DNA of 9,038 nucleotides, taken from assembly GCA_013152615.1 (NCBI GenBank), contig JAADGA010000038.1, positions 1 through 9,038 of the forward strand, given 5' to 3'. The DNA is from Alphaproteobacteria bacterium. Lineage in GTDB: Bacteria; Pseudomonadota; Alphaproteobacteria; Sphingomonadales; Emcibacteraceae. Each line of letters opens with the position of its first letter. Within the stretch, counting starts at the first letter, position 1. This document shows, piece by piece, positions 1-6,750 of the stretch. The position numbers and the translations under genes are program-made. Below the pieces are notes generated by a model that saw only the letters and a list, made by a program, of their open reading frames with translations, ran no database searches and was not told the DNA's origin.

Positions 1-746
1 ACGGTTTCTGCCGCGCCGAGGAACAGGGTTCCGTCATCGGCCAATTGCCCGCGCAGGCGATCAAGCACCTCGCTCTTGGTATCCTGATGAAAATAAATCA
101 GCACATTCCGGCAAAAAATAACGTCAAATGTTCCAAGGGAGCGAAAACTGTCCAACAGGTTAAACGACCGGTAAGTCACCATTTTCCTGATTTTCTCCGA
201 GATTTGCCACATCTCCCCCGCCTGGGTGAAATATTTCATCAACAGTTTGATTGGCAGCCCCCGCTGGACCTCAAATTGTGAATATATCCCGGCCCGGGCT
301 TTGTCCAGCACATCCCGGGACAGATCAGTACCAATAATTTCAACCCGCCAGCCCGCAAGACTGGTCTCCATTTCTTTCAGAATCATCGCCAGCGAATAAG
401 GCTCCTGTCCGGTCGACGCCGCCGCGCACCAGATCCGCAACCGCCGGACGCCGGCCCGGGATTTTAACAGTCCCGGCAAGACATCCGCCTTAAAGAGATC
501 AAACGGGGTATTATCACGGAAAAAGAACGATTCATTGGTGGTCATGGCATCGGTAATCTCGCGCAGCAATTCTTCCTTGCGACGCAATCTGACCTCGTTA
601 ATCAGATCATCCAGTGTCTCCATGCCTTTTTTACGGGCGATCGGGGTGAGGCGACTTTCCAGAAGATAAACCTTGTTTTCTGACAGAACCAGCCCGGATC
701 TTTCCTTCAGAATCTTGCTTAGCAGCTCGAAATCTTCTTTTCTCAT
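1..746 (-). CDS. cheR: CheR chemotaxis protein methyltransferase (3' end cut by window edge)
   Basis: CheR uses S-adenosylmethionine to methylate glutamates on chemoreceptor cytoplasmic domains, opposing CheB during adaptation. About 248 codons are visible. The N-terminal helical domain is followed by TNESFFFRD (residues 70-78), a CheR signature. Next come the SAM-binding motif WCAAASTGQEPYSLAM (106-121), the acidic GTDLS strand and, near the left edge, CRNVLIYF. E. coli CheR has 286 residues, so only a short C-terminal tail should be missing. The ATG start at 746 overlaps the cheB stop by one base (TAATG), and a GAGGGG Shine-Dalgarno sits 9 nt upstream inside cheB, so translation is probably coupled to cheB. 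No TPR extension can be seen in the visible part. Nothing in the frame looks broken; the truncation is only the window boundary. Confidence 0.96.
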   Translation of the reverse strand, partial: MRKEDFELLSKILKERSGLVLSENKVYLLESRLTPIARKKGMETLDDLINEVRLRRKEELLREITDAMTTNESFFFRDNTPFDLFKADVLPGLLKSRAGVRRLRIWCAAASTGQEPYSLAMILKEMETSLAGWRVEIIGTDLSRDVLDKARAGIYSQFEVQRGLPIKLLMKYFTQAGEMWQISEKIRKMVTYRSFNLLDSFRSLGTFDVIFCRNVLIYFHQDTKSEVLDRLRGQLADDGTLFLGAAET

Positions 747-1894
747 TATGCCATTCCCCTCAGCTTCTCTTTAATTCTTGCGCCGATTTCTTTCAGGGGA
801 TATATGCCACAACACAGGCCCGCCGCGCTGACCGCCCCGGGCATGCCCCAGACAATGCTGGTTTCCTCATCCTGGGCGATTAAATTACCCCCGGCCCCCA
901 CCAGAGCCCGGCTGGCATCAAGCCCGTCATGGCCCATGCCGGTCAACATGACGGCAAATACCCTGGACCCATAGACCTCAATCAGGCTCCTGAACATTGG
1001 CTCAACCGATGGGCGGCAGAAATTTTCCGGTGAGTTTTGATTCAGCGCAATAATATTTTTTCCGGATTTTGCCACCACAGTCATATGATAATTCCCCGGT
1101 GCCAGATAGACCTTGCCATTTTCAAGTATATCCCCCTCTTCGGCCTCCTTACACTCGAAATCGGTGGTGTTGGTCAAATGTTTCGCCAGAATAGCGGTGA
1201 AAGTCGCCGGCATATGCTGGGTAATAACCACCGGAATATCCACCGACCCCAGATCTTTAAGGACGTTGAGCAACGCCTGTGGCCCGCCGGTGGAACTGCC
1301 GATCGCCAATATTGAGGCCCGGCCCCGTGAAAACGGGCGTTTTTCCAGCGTTTTTCCGGTCTTTTCAATCGGGGCCAGCGCCGCATTGACAAGGGTGGTC
1401 TTGCCTCTGAAAACAGTGCCGCCATTCCGGAGTCGGCTGGCGGCAACGATATTGATAACCTTGCTGATTATTTCTTCCTGAAAGCTCATCGAAGAGGCAA
1501 TTTCACGATTGCTTTCCGGTTTGGAAACATAATCAGAGGCCCCCATGGACAAGGCCCGCATACTGATTTCAGCATTACGCTTGGTCAGGGTTGACGCCAT
1601 CAAAACCTTGACTTTTGGATTTATCTTGAAAAATTCAGGTAATGCGGTCAGGCCGTCCATAACCGGCATCTCAATATCAAGAATAATAATTTCAGGGTCA
1701 TATCTGGCCATGCTGGCCACGGCGGTTTTGCCATTACCGGCCGTGCCGACAATTTGAATGGCGGGGTCTTCGGCAAGCCACCGGGACATCAAGCCCCTGA
1801 TCACCGCAGAATCATCCACAACCATGACCCGGTATTGACCGCTTCTTGCCTGTTGACCGGCACCGGGGCCGCCTTTTATAGAAGGTATATTCAC
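746..1894 (-). CDS. cheB: CheB chemotaxis-specific protein-glutamate methylesterase/deamidase
   Basis: CheB removes methyl groups from chemoreceptor glutamates and deamidates glutamines after phosphorylation by CheA. The 382 residues show an N-terminal receiver domain (about 22-135), with acidic pocket D27/D28, phospho-acceptor D73 in ILDIEMP and conserved K125. A linker (about 136-193) follows, then the methylesterase domain (about 194-378). The catalytic triad is visible as S201 in GSSTGG, H227 in QHMP and D323 in TGMGHDG. Length is slightly above the E. coli protein (349) because of an N-terminal tail and a longer linker. The start is GTG at 1894, directly after the cheY stop, with AGGA 9 nt upstream inside cheY. 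An ATG at residue 24 lies too close to the receiver's first strand and would damage it, so I keep the GTG. It lies between cheY and cheR in a tightly packed operon. Confidence 0.96.
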   Translation of the reverse strand: MNIPSIKGGPGAGQQARSGQYRVMVVDDSAVIRGLMSRWLAEDPAIQIVGTAGNGKTAVASMARYDPEIIILDIEMPVMDGLTALPEFFKINPKVKVLMASTLTKRNAEISMRALSMGASDYVSKPESNREIASSMSFQEEIISKVINIVAASRLRNGGTVFRGKTTLVNAALAPIEKTGKTLEKRPFSRGRASILAIGSSTGGPQALLNVLKDLGSVDIPVVITQHMPATFTAILAKHLTNTTDFECKEAEEGDILENGKVYLAPGNYHMTVVAKSGKNIIALNQNSPENFCRPSVEPMFRSLIEVYGSRVFAVMLTGMGHDGLDASRALVGAGGNLIAQDEETSIVWGMPGAVSAAGLCCGIYPLKEIGARIKEKLRGMA

Positions 1895-2260
1895 TTAAAT
1901 TAATCCTACCTGAGAGAATTTGGCCTCAATAATTTCACGGTCAAACGGTTTCATAATATATTCATCCGCCCCGGCGGATATGGCGGCACTGATGTGGCTC
2001 ATATCATTTTCGGTCGTGCAAAAGACCACCACCGGTTTATCGCCGCCATCAGAAGCCCGCAGCAGTTTCAGAAAATCCAGTCCGTTCATCACCGGCATAT
2101 TCCAGTCCAGCAACACAACATCCGGCAATATTTCCAGGCATGACTCCAGCGCGTCCTGACCATCGACAGCCTCACGGATGTCAAAGTCAAGCTCTTCCAG
2201 AATACGTCGCGCCACCTTCCTGATGACCTTCGAATCATCAACGACAAGACAGGATTTCAT
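1895..2260 (-). CDS. cheY: CheY-type single-domain response regulator
   Basis: This is a stand-alone receiver domain of 121 residues, the usual CheY length. All signature positions are present: D8/D9 acidic pair, phospho-acceptor D52 in LLDWNMP, T82/T83 in CTTEND and K104 in YIMKP. By family knowledge it takes phosphate from CheA and acts on the flagellar motor switch. In alphaproteobacteria, which often carry several CheY copies, one copy can instead act as a phosphate sink, and the sequence does not decide between these roles. The ATG start at 2260 has GGAG 8 nt upstream. The stop abuts the cheB GTG, so cheY and cheB are probably translationally coupled. A 59-bp gap separates it from cheW upstream. 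Confidence 0.93.
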   Translation of the reverse strand: MKSCLVVDDSKVIRKVARRILEELDFDIREAVDGQDALESCLEILPDVVLLDWNMPVMNGLDFLKLLRASDGGDKPVVVFCTTENDMSHISAAISAGADEYIMKPFDREIIEAKFSQVGLI

Positions 2261-2286
2261 TATTTTATCTCCAGACTGAATATCAG

Positions 2287-2307
2287 TTCATATAATATTT
2301 GTATGAA
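2287..2307. other. Small AT-rich inverted repeat between cheW and cheY
   Basis: TTCATA (2287-2292) and TATGAA (2302-2307) form a perfect 6-bp inverted repeat with a 9-nt loop in the 59-bp cheW-cheY gap. There is no GC-rich stem and no clear U-tract, so it does not resemble an intrinsic terminator. It could be a minor mRNA structure, a protein site or chance in AT-rich DNA. Confidence 0.25.
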
Positions 2308-2319
2308 TGTCACTTGGAT

Positions 2320-2772
2320 TTAAGCAGCCGTAGCCTGATTCCGGTCAAAATTCAACAGTTTTTCCACATCAAGAATGACCAGCAGTTCCCCTTCAAGACG
2401 AAAAATGCCGCCCGACACCTCCTGCCAGCAGGCATCCAGGGTAACCGGATTACGTTCGAGGGACTCTTCCGAAAATGACATAACATCACCGACCGAATCA
2501 ATCAGCAGGCTATAGGGCTCTTCCTGATATTCGACCACAATGCTCATATTCTCGCTATTTTCTTCCGGCTCACTGAGGCCCAGTCGTTTTCTCAGATTTA
2601 TTGCCGTCACAATCCGCCCGCGCAGATTCAACACCCCGGCAACCGCAGGCGGGGCCAGCGGCACGGCGGTAATCACCTGCTCTGACAACACGTCATGCAC
2701 CTCCAGCACCGGAATCCCGCACAGTTGGCCCGACAGCCTGATGGTGACAAAATCTCTGGTTTCACTTTCCAT
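2320..2772 (-). CDS. cheW: CheW chemotaxis coupling protein
   Basis: CheW bridges chemoreceptors and the CheA kinase in the membrane-associated signalling array. The 150 residues match the usual CheW length and form one CheW-like double beta-barrel domain. Recognisable marks are the opening strand with a LCGIPVLEVHDVL segment (about 17-29), the VLNLRGRIVTAINLRKRLGL core (about 47-66), a SLLIDSVGDVM strand (about 88-98) and the closing GELLVILDVEKLL segment (about 128-140). There is no signal peptide or membrane segment. The ATG start at 2772 has AAGG about 9 nt upstream. It lies 52 bp after the cheA stop with no obvious terminator between them, consistent with one transcript. CheA itself already carries two CheW-like domains, so this stand-alone copy is presumably the receptor-side coupler. 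Confidence 0.93.
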   Translation of the reverse strand: MESETRDFVTIRLSGQLCGIPVLEVHDVLSEQVITAVPLAPPAVAGVLNLRGRIVTAINLRKRLGLSEPEENSENMSIVVEYQEEPYSLLIDSVGDVMSFSEESLERNPVTLDACWQEVSGGIFRLEGELLVILDVEKLLNFDRNQATAA

Positions 2773-2824
2773 AACTTTTTACCTTTTCCAAGATTACCCC
2801 CGATAATATTTATAATGCTGATCG

Positions 2825-5800
2825 TCAGGCCGCACTCTGCTTTCGGTTTATCTGATCAACGATGGTGGTCATCAGGGTATCACGTTCGAGTTTAACCACA
2901 TAATCATCAAACCCGACCTCGCGGCCCCGGGCAAAATCTTTTGGCGTGTCATGGGAAGACAAGGCAATCATCGGTGTCTTTTGCCAAATTCCGCTGGCGC
3001 GGACCTCTTCGGCAAAGCTGAACCCGTCCATATCCGGCATTTCAATATCACTGACAATAATATCAAAATCATTGCCCCGTTCGCGCAGATCGAGCGCCGA
3101 GGCCGCACTATCCACCGCGGTAATTTTATATCCCGCCGCAGACAATAACGGCCTTATCATGTTCAGAAAGAATTTGCTGTCATCAATAAGCAGGATATGA
3201 GCCTGATTATCTCTGGCGAAATGCCCGGAGGTGCTTGAAGACCCCAGGGTGCCAAAGGCTTTCTCGATATAATAGGCGACATCAATTATTTCGGTTGCGT
3301 GGCCGTCAATGACAGCGGTGCCAACCTGACCGTCAATTTTCGAAGACAGTTCAATATCAATTTCATCCTCGAGAATATCAATAATCTCGTCGACCGCAAT
3401 GCCCATTGTCTTGTCACCATCGGCGAAAACCAGAATGGGCTGGCGGCCTGATTTTTTGAATTCCTGTGAATCATCCAGGTTAACCAGCGGCATCAGCCGG
3501 CCGCGATACTGATATACCGGCTTGCCGTCCGAGGTCTCAATATCCTTAACCTCAATTTCCTCAAGCCGGGCAACCAGTGATAATGGCACCGCCCGATGGG
3601 CATTTTCCCCGGCACTGAACAGAAGTATGGCTTCACGTTCATTGATAGCTCCGGTCTGTTTAACCTCCTCATCCTCGGCCCCGAAACCGGAGGAATCTGT
3701 TACCTTGTCACTGATCTGGCTGACAATACCATTGGGATCAAGAATCATGATCACTTTGCCATCCCCAAGGATGGTATTGCCGGCAAAGGTCTGTAAATCC
3801 CTCAGGATCGGGGCGACCGGTTTAACCACGATTTCCTCGGTATCAAACACCTGATCAACGACAATCCCGAATGTGAATGTACCCACCTGGGCAATTACAA
3901 TATAATCTTCCTGTTTTGTGGCCTGATCTTCTTCTTCATCTTTGGTCAGCGGAGCCATACCGAGAATTTCGTCAAGCCGCACCAGTGGCAGCAGACGATC
4001 GCGGATTCGCAACACCGGAGTGTTATTGATATGTTCGATACTATGCTCGGAGTCGTTGGACGCCCTGACCAGCTCGAGAACGCTGATCTGGGGGATGGCG
4101 AAACGGTCCTCGCGGCATTTGACAATCAGCGCCGAAACAATCGCCAGCGTTAACGGTATCTTGATGCTGAAACTGGTGCCTTTACCCTCAATGGATTTCA
4201 GATCAACTGTGCCGCCGATTTTTTCTATATTGCTGCGCACGACATCCATGCCGACCCCGCGTCCGGAAACAGCCGTGACCTTTTCTGCGGTGGAAAAACC
4301 GGCGTTGAAGATAAACCGCTGAATCTGGTTATCCGACATCTCATCCAGCTCTTCCTGGGTTGCCAGTTCATTCTTCAGTGCCTTGGCCTTCAGTTTTTCA
4401 ACTGGCAGGCCGGCGCCGTCATCGGTGATTTCAATAATGATATGGCCGCCTTCATGGAAAGCGTTCAGGCGAATGGTCCCGGTTTCCTTCTTGCCTGCCG
4501 CCAGCCGGTCAGCCGGCATTTCAATGCCATGATCGGCAGAGTTGCGCACCATATGGGTGAGCGGGTCCTTGATCATTTCCAGAACTTGACGGTCGAGTTC
4601 GGTATCGGCCCCCAACATCTGAAGGTCTATCTTTTTGTTCAGTTCCAGTTGCAGGTCACGGACAATCCGCGGCAATTTGGCCCAGGCATTGCCCACTGGC
4701 TGCATCCGGGTTTTCATAACCCCCTCCTGCAATTCGGTGGTGCATTGGCTTAACCGTTGAAGCGGGATGGTAAATTCGCTGTCGTTACTGTTGCGTAACA
4801 ATTGCATCAGCTGATTTCTGGTCAACACCAGTTCACTGACCATCGTCATCAGATCTTCGAGAACCTGAACATTCACCCTGATACTCTGATTGGCGATGCT
4901 TCTCTCGGATGACTTGGTCCCGGCCGGGGCTTTGTCCGGTTTTTTGGCGTGATCCTTTTCTTTCCGGCGGGCCTGCTCGAGGATATCAACCGCGACATCA
5001 TCATATCTTGTCAGGAAATCATCAACATCCAGCGGGGCAAGATCGACCTCTTCCAATACCGAGCGCAGCAAACTGTGGATGGTTTCACTGTGTTTTTCTG
5101 TCATGCCATGGGTAATAAACGGTTCGAACGCCGCGGAGACACTTGGGCCGCTATCCGGCTTTCCGGCAAGGCAGGCCTCAAAGAAACTACCCATTTTTAC
5201 CTTGCTGTCCCGGGTATTCACCCCCGCCATCAATCCCTTGACGCTGACATCGGCCAGCAGCCGGTTATGAAATAAATGGATGATGACCTTGACTGCCTCT
5301 ACCCCGCCAATCCGGGTCAGCAGGTCCTGCTGTTCCTCTTCCGGCCGGGCATTCTCCTCTTCCGGCTCGTCATCCGGGCCGGGGGCGGCGGCAAAAGCAG
5401 CCTCCAGTTCCTCAAGCGAAACCTGACCGGGCAATATCGTTGTCGGCTGGGTGATTTCAGGCATTTCTATAACCGCCTCTTCCTCAACCGGGGCGGCACC
5501 TTTGACCTCACCCCCCGCAGCAACGATATTCAGTTGGCTGATAATATCATCATCATCCCCCTCCGGTTCCTGCTGTGTCGCCTCAAGGGCCGCCAGGATT
5601 TCCTTGATCCGGTCAAGGGCCGCCAGAATGAGGGTGACCGAATCAGAGGTTACGGTAAGCTCGCCGTCACGATATTTGCCCAGTACATTTTCCCCGGCAT
5701 GAGCAACCGTCTCCAGCCGCGGCAGCCCGAGAAAACCACAAGTTCCCTTAATGGTATGAACCAGACGAAAAATATTATCCAGAATTGGTTTGTTGGTCGG

Positions 5801-5887
5801 GTCCTGTTCCAAAATCACCAGTTCCACATCGACTTCATCTATACTTTCCGCCGTTTCGGTCAGAAACTCATTTAGCAAATCATCCAT
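2825..5887 (-). CDS. cheA: CheA hybrid chemotaxis histidine kinase with two CheW-like domains, a C-terminal receiver and an embedded globin-like segment
   Basis: CheA autophosphorylates in response to receptor state and passes phosphate to CheY and CheB. The order in its 1020 residues is as follows. Hpt domain (about 1-105) with H44 in LVHTIKGTCGFLG. Acidic, proline-containing linker (about 106-185). Globin-like segment (about 186-305, described separately). Charged linker (306-330). P3 dimerisation helices (about 335-400). HATPase with N-box LTHMVRNSADHG (443-454), G1 DDGAGL (489-494), G2 SGRGVGMDVV (541-550) and G3 GKGTSF (568-573). First CheW-like domain (about 582-725) and second CheW-like domain (about 748-880). 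Receiver (about 895-1015) with D902/D903, phospho-acceptor D947 in VSDIEMP and K999. E. coli CheA has 654 residues and neither a receiver nor a second CheW-like domain. No classical P2 CheY-binding domain is recognisable. The ATG at 5887 has AAAGGG 7 nt upstream. It follows chpT by 170 bp and precedes cheW. Confidence 0.96.
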   Translation of the reverse strand: MDDLLNEFLTETAESIDEVDVELVILEQDPTNKPILDNIFRLVHTIKGTCGFLGLPRLETVAHAGENVLGKYRDGELTVTSDSVTLILAALDRIKEILAALEATQQEPEGDDDDIISQLNIVAAGGEVKGAAPVEEEAVIEMPEITQPTTILPGQVSLEELEAAFAAAPGPDDEPEEENARPEEEQQDLLTRIGGVEAVKVIIHLFHNRLLADVSVKGLMAGVNTRDSKVKMGSFFEACLAGKPDSGPSVSAAFEPFITHGMTEKHSETIHSLLRSVLEEVDLAPLDVDDFLTRYDDVAVDILEQARRKEKDHAKKPDKAPAGTKSSERSIANQSIRVNVQVLEDLMTMVSELVLTRNQLMQLLRNSNDSEFTIPLQRLSQCTTELQEGVMKTRMQPVGNAWAKLPRIVRDLQLELNKKIDLQMLGADTELDRQVLEMIKDPLTHMVRNSADHGIEMPADRLAAGKKETGTIRLNAFHEGGHIIIEITDDGAGLPVEKLKAKALKNELATQEELDEMSDNQIQRFIFNAGFSTAEKVTAVSGRGVGMDVVRSNIEKIGGTVDLKSIEGKGTSFSIKIPLTLAIVSALIVKCREDRFAIPQISVLELVRASNDSEHSIEHINNTPVLRIRDRLLPLVRLDEILGMAPLTKDEEEDQATKQEDYIVIAQVGTFTFGIVVDQVFDTEEIVVKPVAPILRDLQTFAGNTILGDGKVIMILDPNGIVSQISDKVTDSSGFGAEDEEVKQTGAINEREAILLFSAGENAHRAVPLSLVARLEEIEVKDIETSDGKPVYQYRGRLMPLVNLDDSQEFKKSGRQPILVFADGDKTMGIAVDEIIDILEDEIDIELSSKIDGQVGTAVIDGHATEIIDVAYYIEKAFGTLGSSSTSGHFARDNQAHILLIDDSKFFLNMIRPLLSAAGYKITAVDSAASALDLRERGNDFDIIVSDIEMPDMDGFSFAEEVRASGIWQKTPMIALSSHDTPKDFARGREVGFDDYVVKLERDTLMTTIVDQINRKQSAA
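4973..5332 (-). other. Globin-like (group I truncated haemoglobin-like) segment inside CheA
   Basis: This spans CheA residues about 186-305, where many CheA proteins carry P2 or only a linker. The order of marks follows group I truncated haemoglobins: LLTRIGGVEAV (189-199, compare the family's LYxRIGG opening), FHNRLLAD (206-213, compare FYxRVLAD), a GV turn (222-223), FFEACLAG (235-242, compare FLxAxLGG), GMTEKH (261-266, compare GITDEH) and a final helix ending near 305. The spacing of the first half matches without gaps. The family's B10 Tyr aligns with H207, and the proximal His position appears to hold F254 or another non-His, so haem binding is doubtful. The globin fold is an inference from remembered family patterns; what is seen is the motif series. 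It might instead be a diverged P2 or an unrelated helical domain. Confidence 0.62.
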
Positions 5888-5903
5888 TATTTTACCCTTT
5901 TCC

Positions 5904-5919
5904 GCTCAACCAGATGAGC
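5904..5919 (-). promoter_or_regulatory. Small hairpin just upstream of the cheA ribosome binding site
   Basis: GCTCA (5904-5908) and TGAGC (5915-5919) form a perfect 5-bp stem with a 6-nt loop in the presumed cheA 5' leader. It ends three bases before the AAAGGG Shine-Dalgarno (5895-5900). It could affect ribosome access. The stem is short and may be chance. Confidence 0.22.
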
Positions 5920-5938
5920 CACAATATGTTGCTGTTTC

Positions 5939-5972
5939 TTAACATCGGGTAAATTGGTTAAAAAGCTGTAAA
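5939..5972. promoter_or_regulatory. Two adjacent CtrA-box-like motifs in the chpT-cheA gap
   Basis: The CtrA consensus is TTAA-N7-TTAA. On the plus strand, TTAA-N7-TAAA occurs at 5939-5953 and again at 5958-5972, each matching 7 of 8 positions. A weaker GTAA-N7-TAAA follows at 5968-5982. The three share a repeated TAAAAAGC-like core. Since ChpT phosphorylates CtrA, CtrA control of the operon is plausible. The region is very AT-rich, so near-matches by chance are quite possible. Confidence 0.33.
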
Positions 5973-5996
5973 AAGCGGTAAAATGATTGGAAAATT

Positions 5997-6002
5997 ATTA
6001 TA
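5997..6002 (-). promoter_or_regulatory. Possible -10 element for cheA
   Basis: A perfect TATAAT is read on the minus strand, 110 bases upstream of the cheA ATG. I find no good TTGACA-like -35 at 16-18 bp, so it would need an activator or is only an AT-rich coincidence. If real, cheA could be transcribed separately from chpT, with the CtrA-like motifs lying downstream of the start. Confidence 0.25.
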
Positions 6003-6057
6003 AAAAGATTTATGTCGCCTGCTGCCGGAAGCTCAGGCCCAGATGAATTCTCCGGTT

Positions 6058-6687
6058 TTACAGTTCAGGACAGGTCATATAAAGCGAAAAGCTCTGTTCA
6101 TTATGCCGGATATATTTGATTTCGCCGTGAATTTTCCCCACAACTCTGGCCGCGAGCAGCGCCGGTGCAGATTTTGTGCCGGTACTGTCGCCGCCGTCTT
6201 CCCCCAAAAGCGCGGTGCGTACCAAATCCTGAAAAATAACCTTGTCGCCATGAACCGTCACCCCGATGGTAAGCGGTCCGGTGCTGATCTCAACCAACAG
6301 CCTGCCGCCGCGAACAAGGCTTTCCCCGGCCACCAGCACCATGTTCAGCATCGCTTTCAGGGCATTCTTGTCCATAATGCCGACATCGGATTTCCAGACC
6401 AGATCAATATTACCGGCCGCATATAATCCGCGCACCGCCGCCTCCGCCTCGCTGAGCGGTATTTTTTCGCCAAAGCCGCCGGCAGCGCCGAAAGACAACC
6501 GGAAAAATTTGAGTTTGGCCGCGGTGATCTCGGCACTTTTGGCCAGAAGAGTCATTACTTCGGCGCGCATCCGGTCATCATTTTCATCATCCAGAATTTC
6601 CAATCCATTGGCGATGGCCCCGACCGGACTGATCAAATCATGACACAGACGGCTGCATAACAAGGCAGAAAACTCCATATCTTCCAT
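6058..6687 (-). CDS. chpT: ChpT-type histidine phosphotransferase
   Basis: ChpT relays phosphate from the hybrid kinase CckA to the regulators CtrA and CpdR, controlling cell cycle and, in many alphaproteobacteria, motility genes. The 209 residues begin with the hallmark motif LCSRLCHDLISPVGAIANGL (10-29), in which H16 is the phospho-accepting histidine. A second DHp helix follows (about 37-66). The rest (about 75-207) resembles a degenerate kinase ATPase domain without N, G1 or G2 boxes, as in ChpT, which does not bind ATP. Length is in the family range. The ATG at 6687 has AGGA 9 nt upstream; a second ATG at codon 4 is possible and would change little. It reads in the same direction as cheA, 170 bp ahead of it, and diverges from cysQ. 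A dedicated phosphotransfer protein serving CheA is the alternative role. Confidence 0.9.
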   Translation of the reverse strand: MEDMEFSALLCSRLCHDLISPVGAIANGLEILDDENDDRMRAEVMTLLAKSAEITAAKLKFFRLSFGAAGGFGEKIPLSEAEAAVRGLYAAGNIDLVWKSDVGIMDKNALKAMLNMVLVAGESLVRGGRLLVEISTGPLTIGVTVHGDKVIFQDLVRTALLGEDGGDSTGTKSAPALLAARVVGKIHGEIKYIRHNEQSFSLYMTCPEL

Positions 6688-6705
6688 AAAAACTTTTCCT
6701 GTTAA

Positions 6706-6750
6706 ATGATAAACCCGTAAATAATAAACCCGTAAATGATAAATTCATGA
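6706..6750. repeat. 15-bp tandem repeat in the chpT-cysQ divergent intergenic region
   Basis: Three head-to-tail units of 15 bp: ATGATAAACCCGTAA (6706-6720), ATAATAAACCCGTAA (6721-6735, one mismatch) and a decayed third unit (6736-6750) that keeps the first eight bases ATGATAAA. The array fills most of the region upstream of chpT and ends at the cysQ -35 hexamer. It could be a set of regulator sites (unit length is one and a half helical turns) or a slippage product. I recognise no known operator. Confidence 0.75.

Noticed and set aside
1..746. cheR as a truncated pseudogene
   Set aside because: The frame is intact to the left edge with all expected motifs; the missing C-terminus is due only to the window boundary.
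5276..5875. Plus-strand open frame of 199 codons antisense to the start of cheA
   Set aside because: It lies wholly opposite the Hpt, linker and globin-like part of cheA, shows no recognisable domain, and is explained as a shadow of the biased cheA codons.
6012..6055. Terminator after chpT from the CCGGA...TCCGG pair
   Set aside because: The stem is 5 bp with a loop of about 21 nt and no proper U-tract placement, so it does not qualify as an intrinsic terminator.
6043..6426. Plus-strand open frame of 127 codons antisense to chpT
   Set aside because: There is no recognisable motif or plausible promoter, and it lies entirely opposite the well-supported chpT.
6706..6750. Replication or plasmid iterons
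   Set aside because: There are only two good copies and a decayed third, with no replication initiator gene or AT-rich unwinding element with DnaA boxes; a promoter-region repeat fits better.
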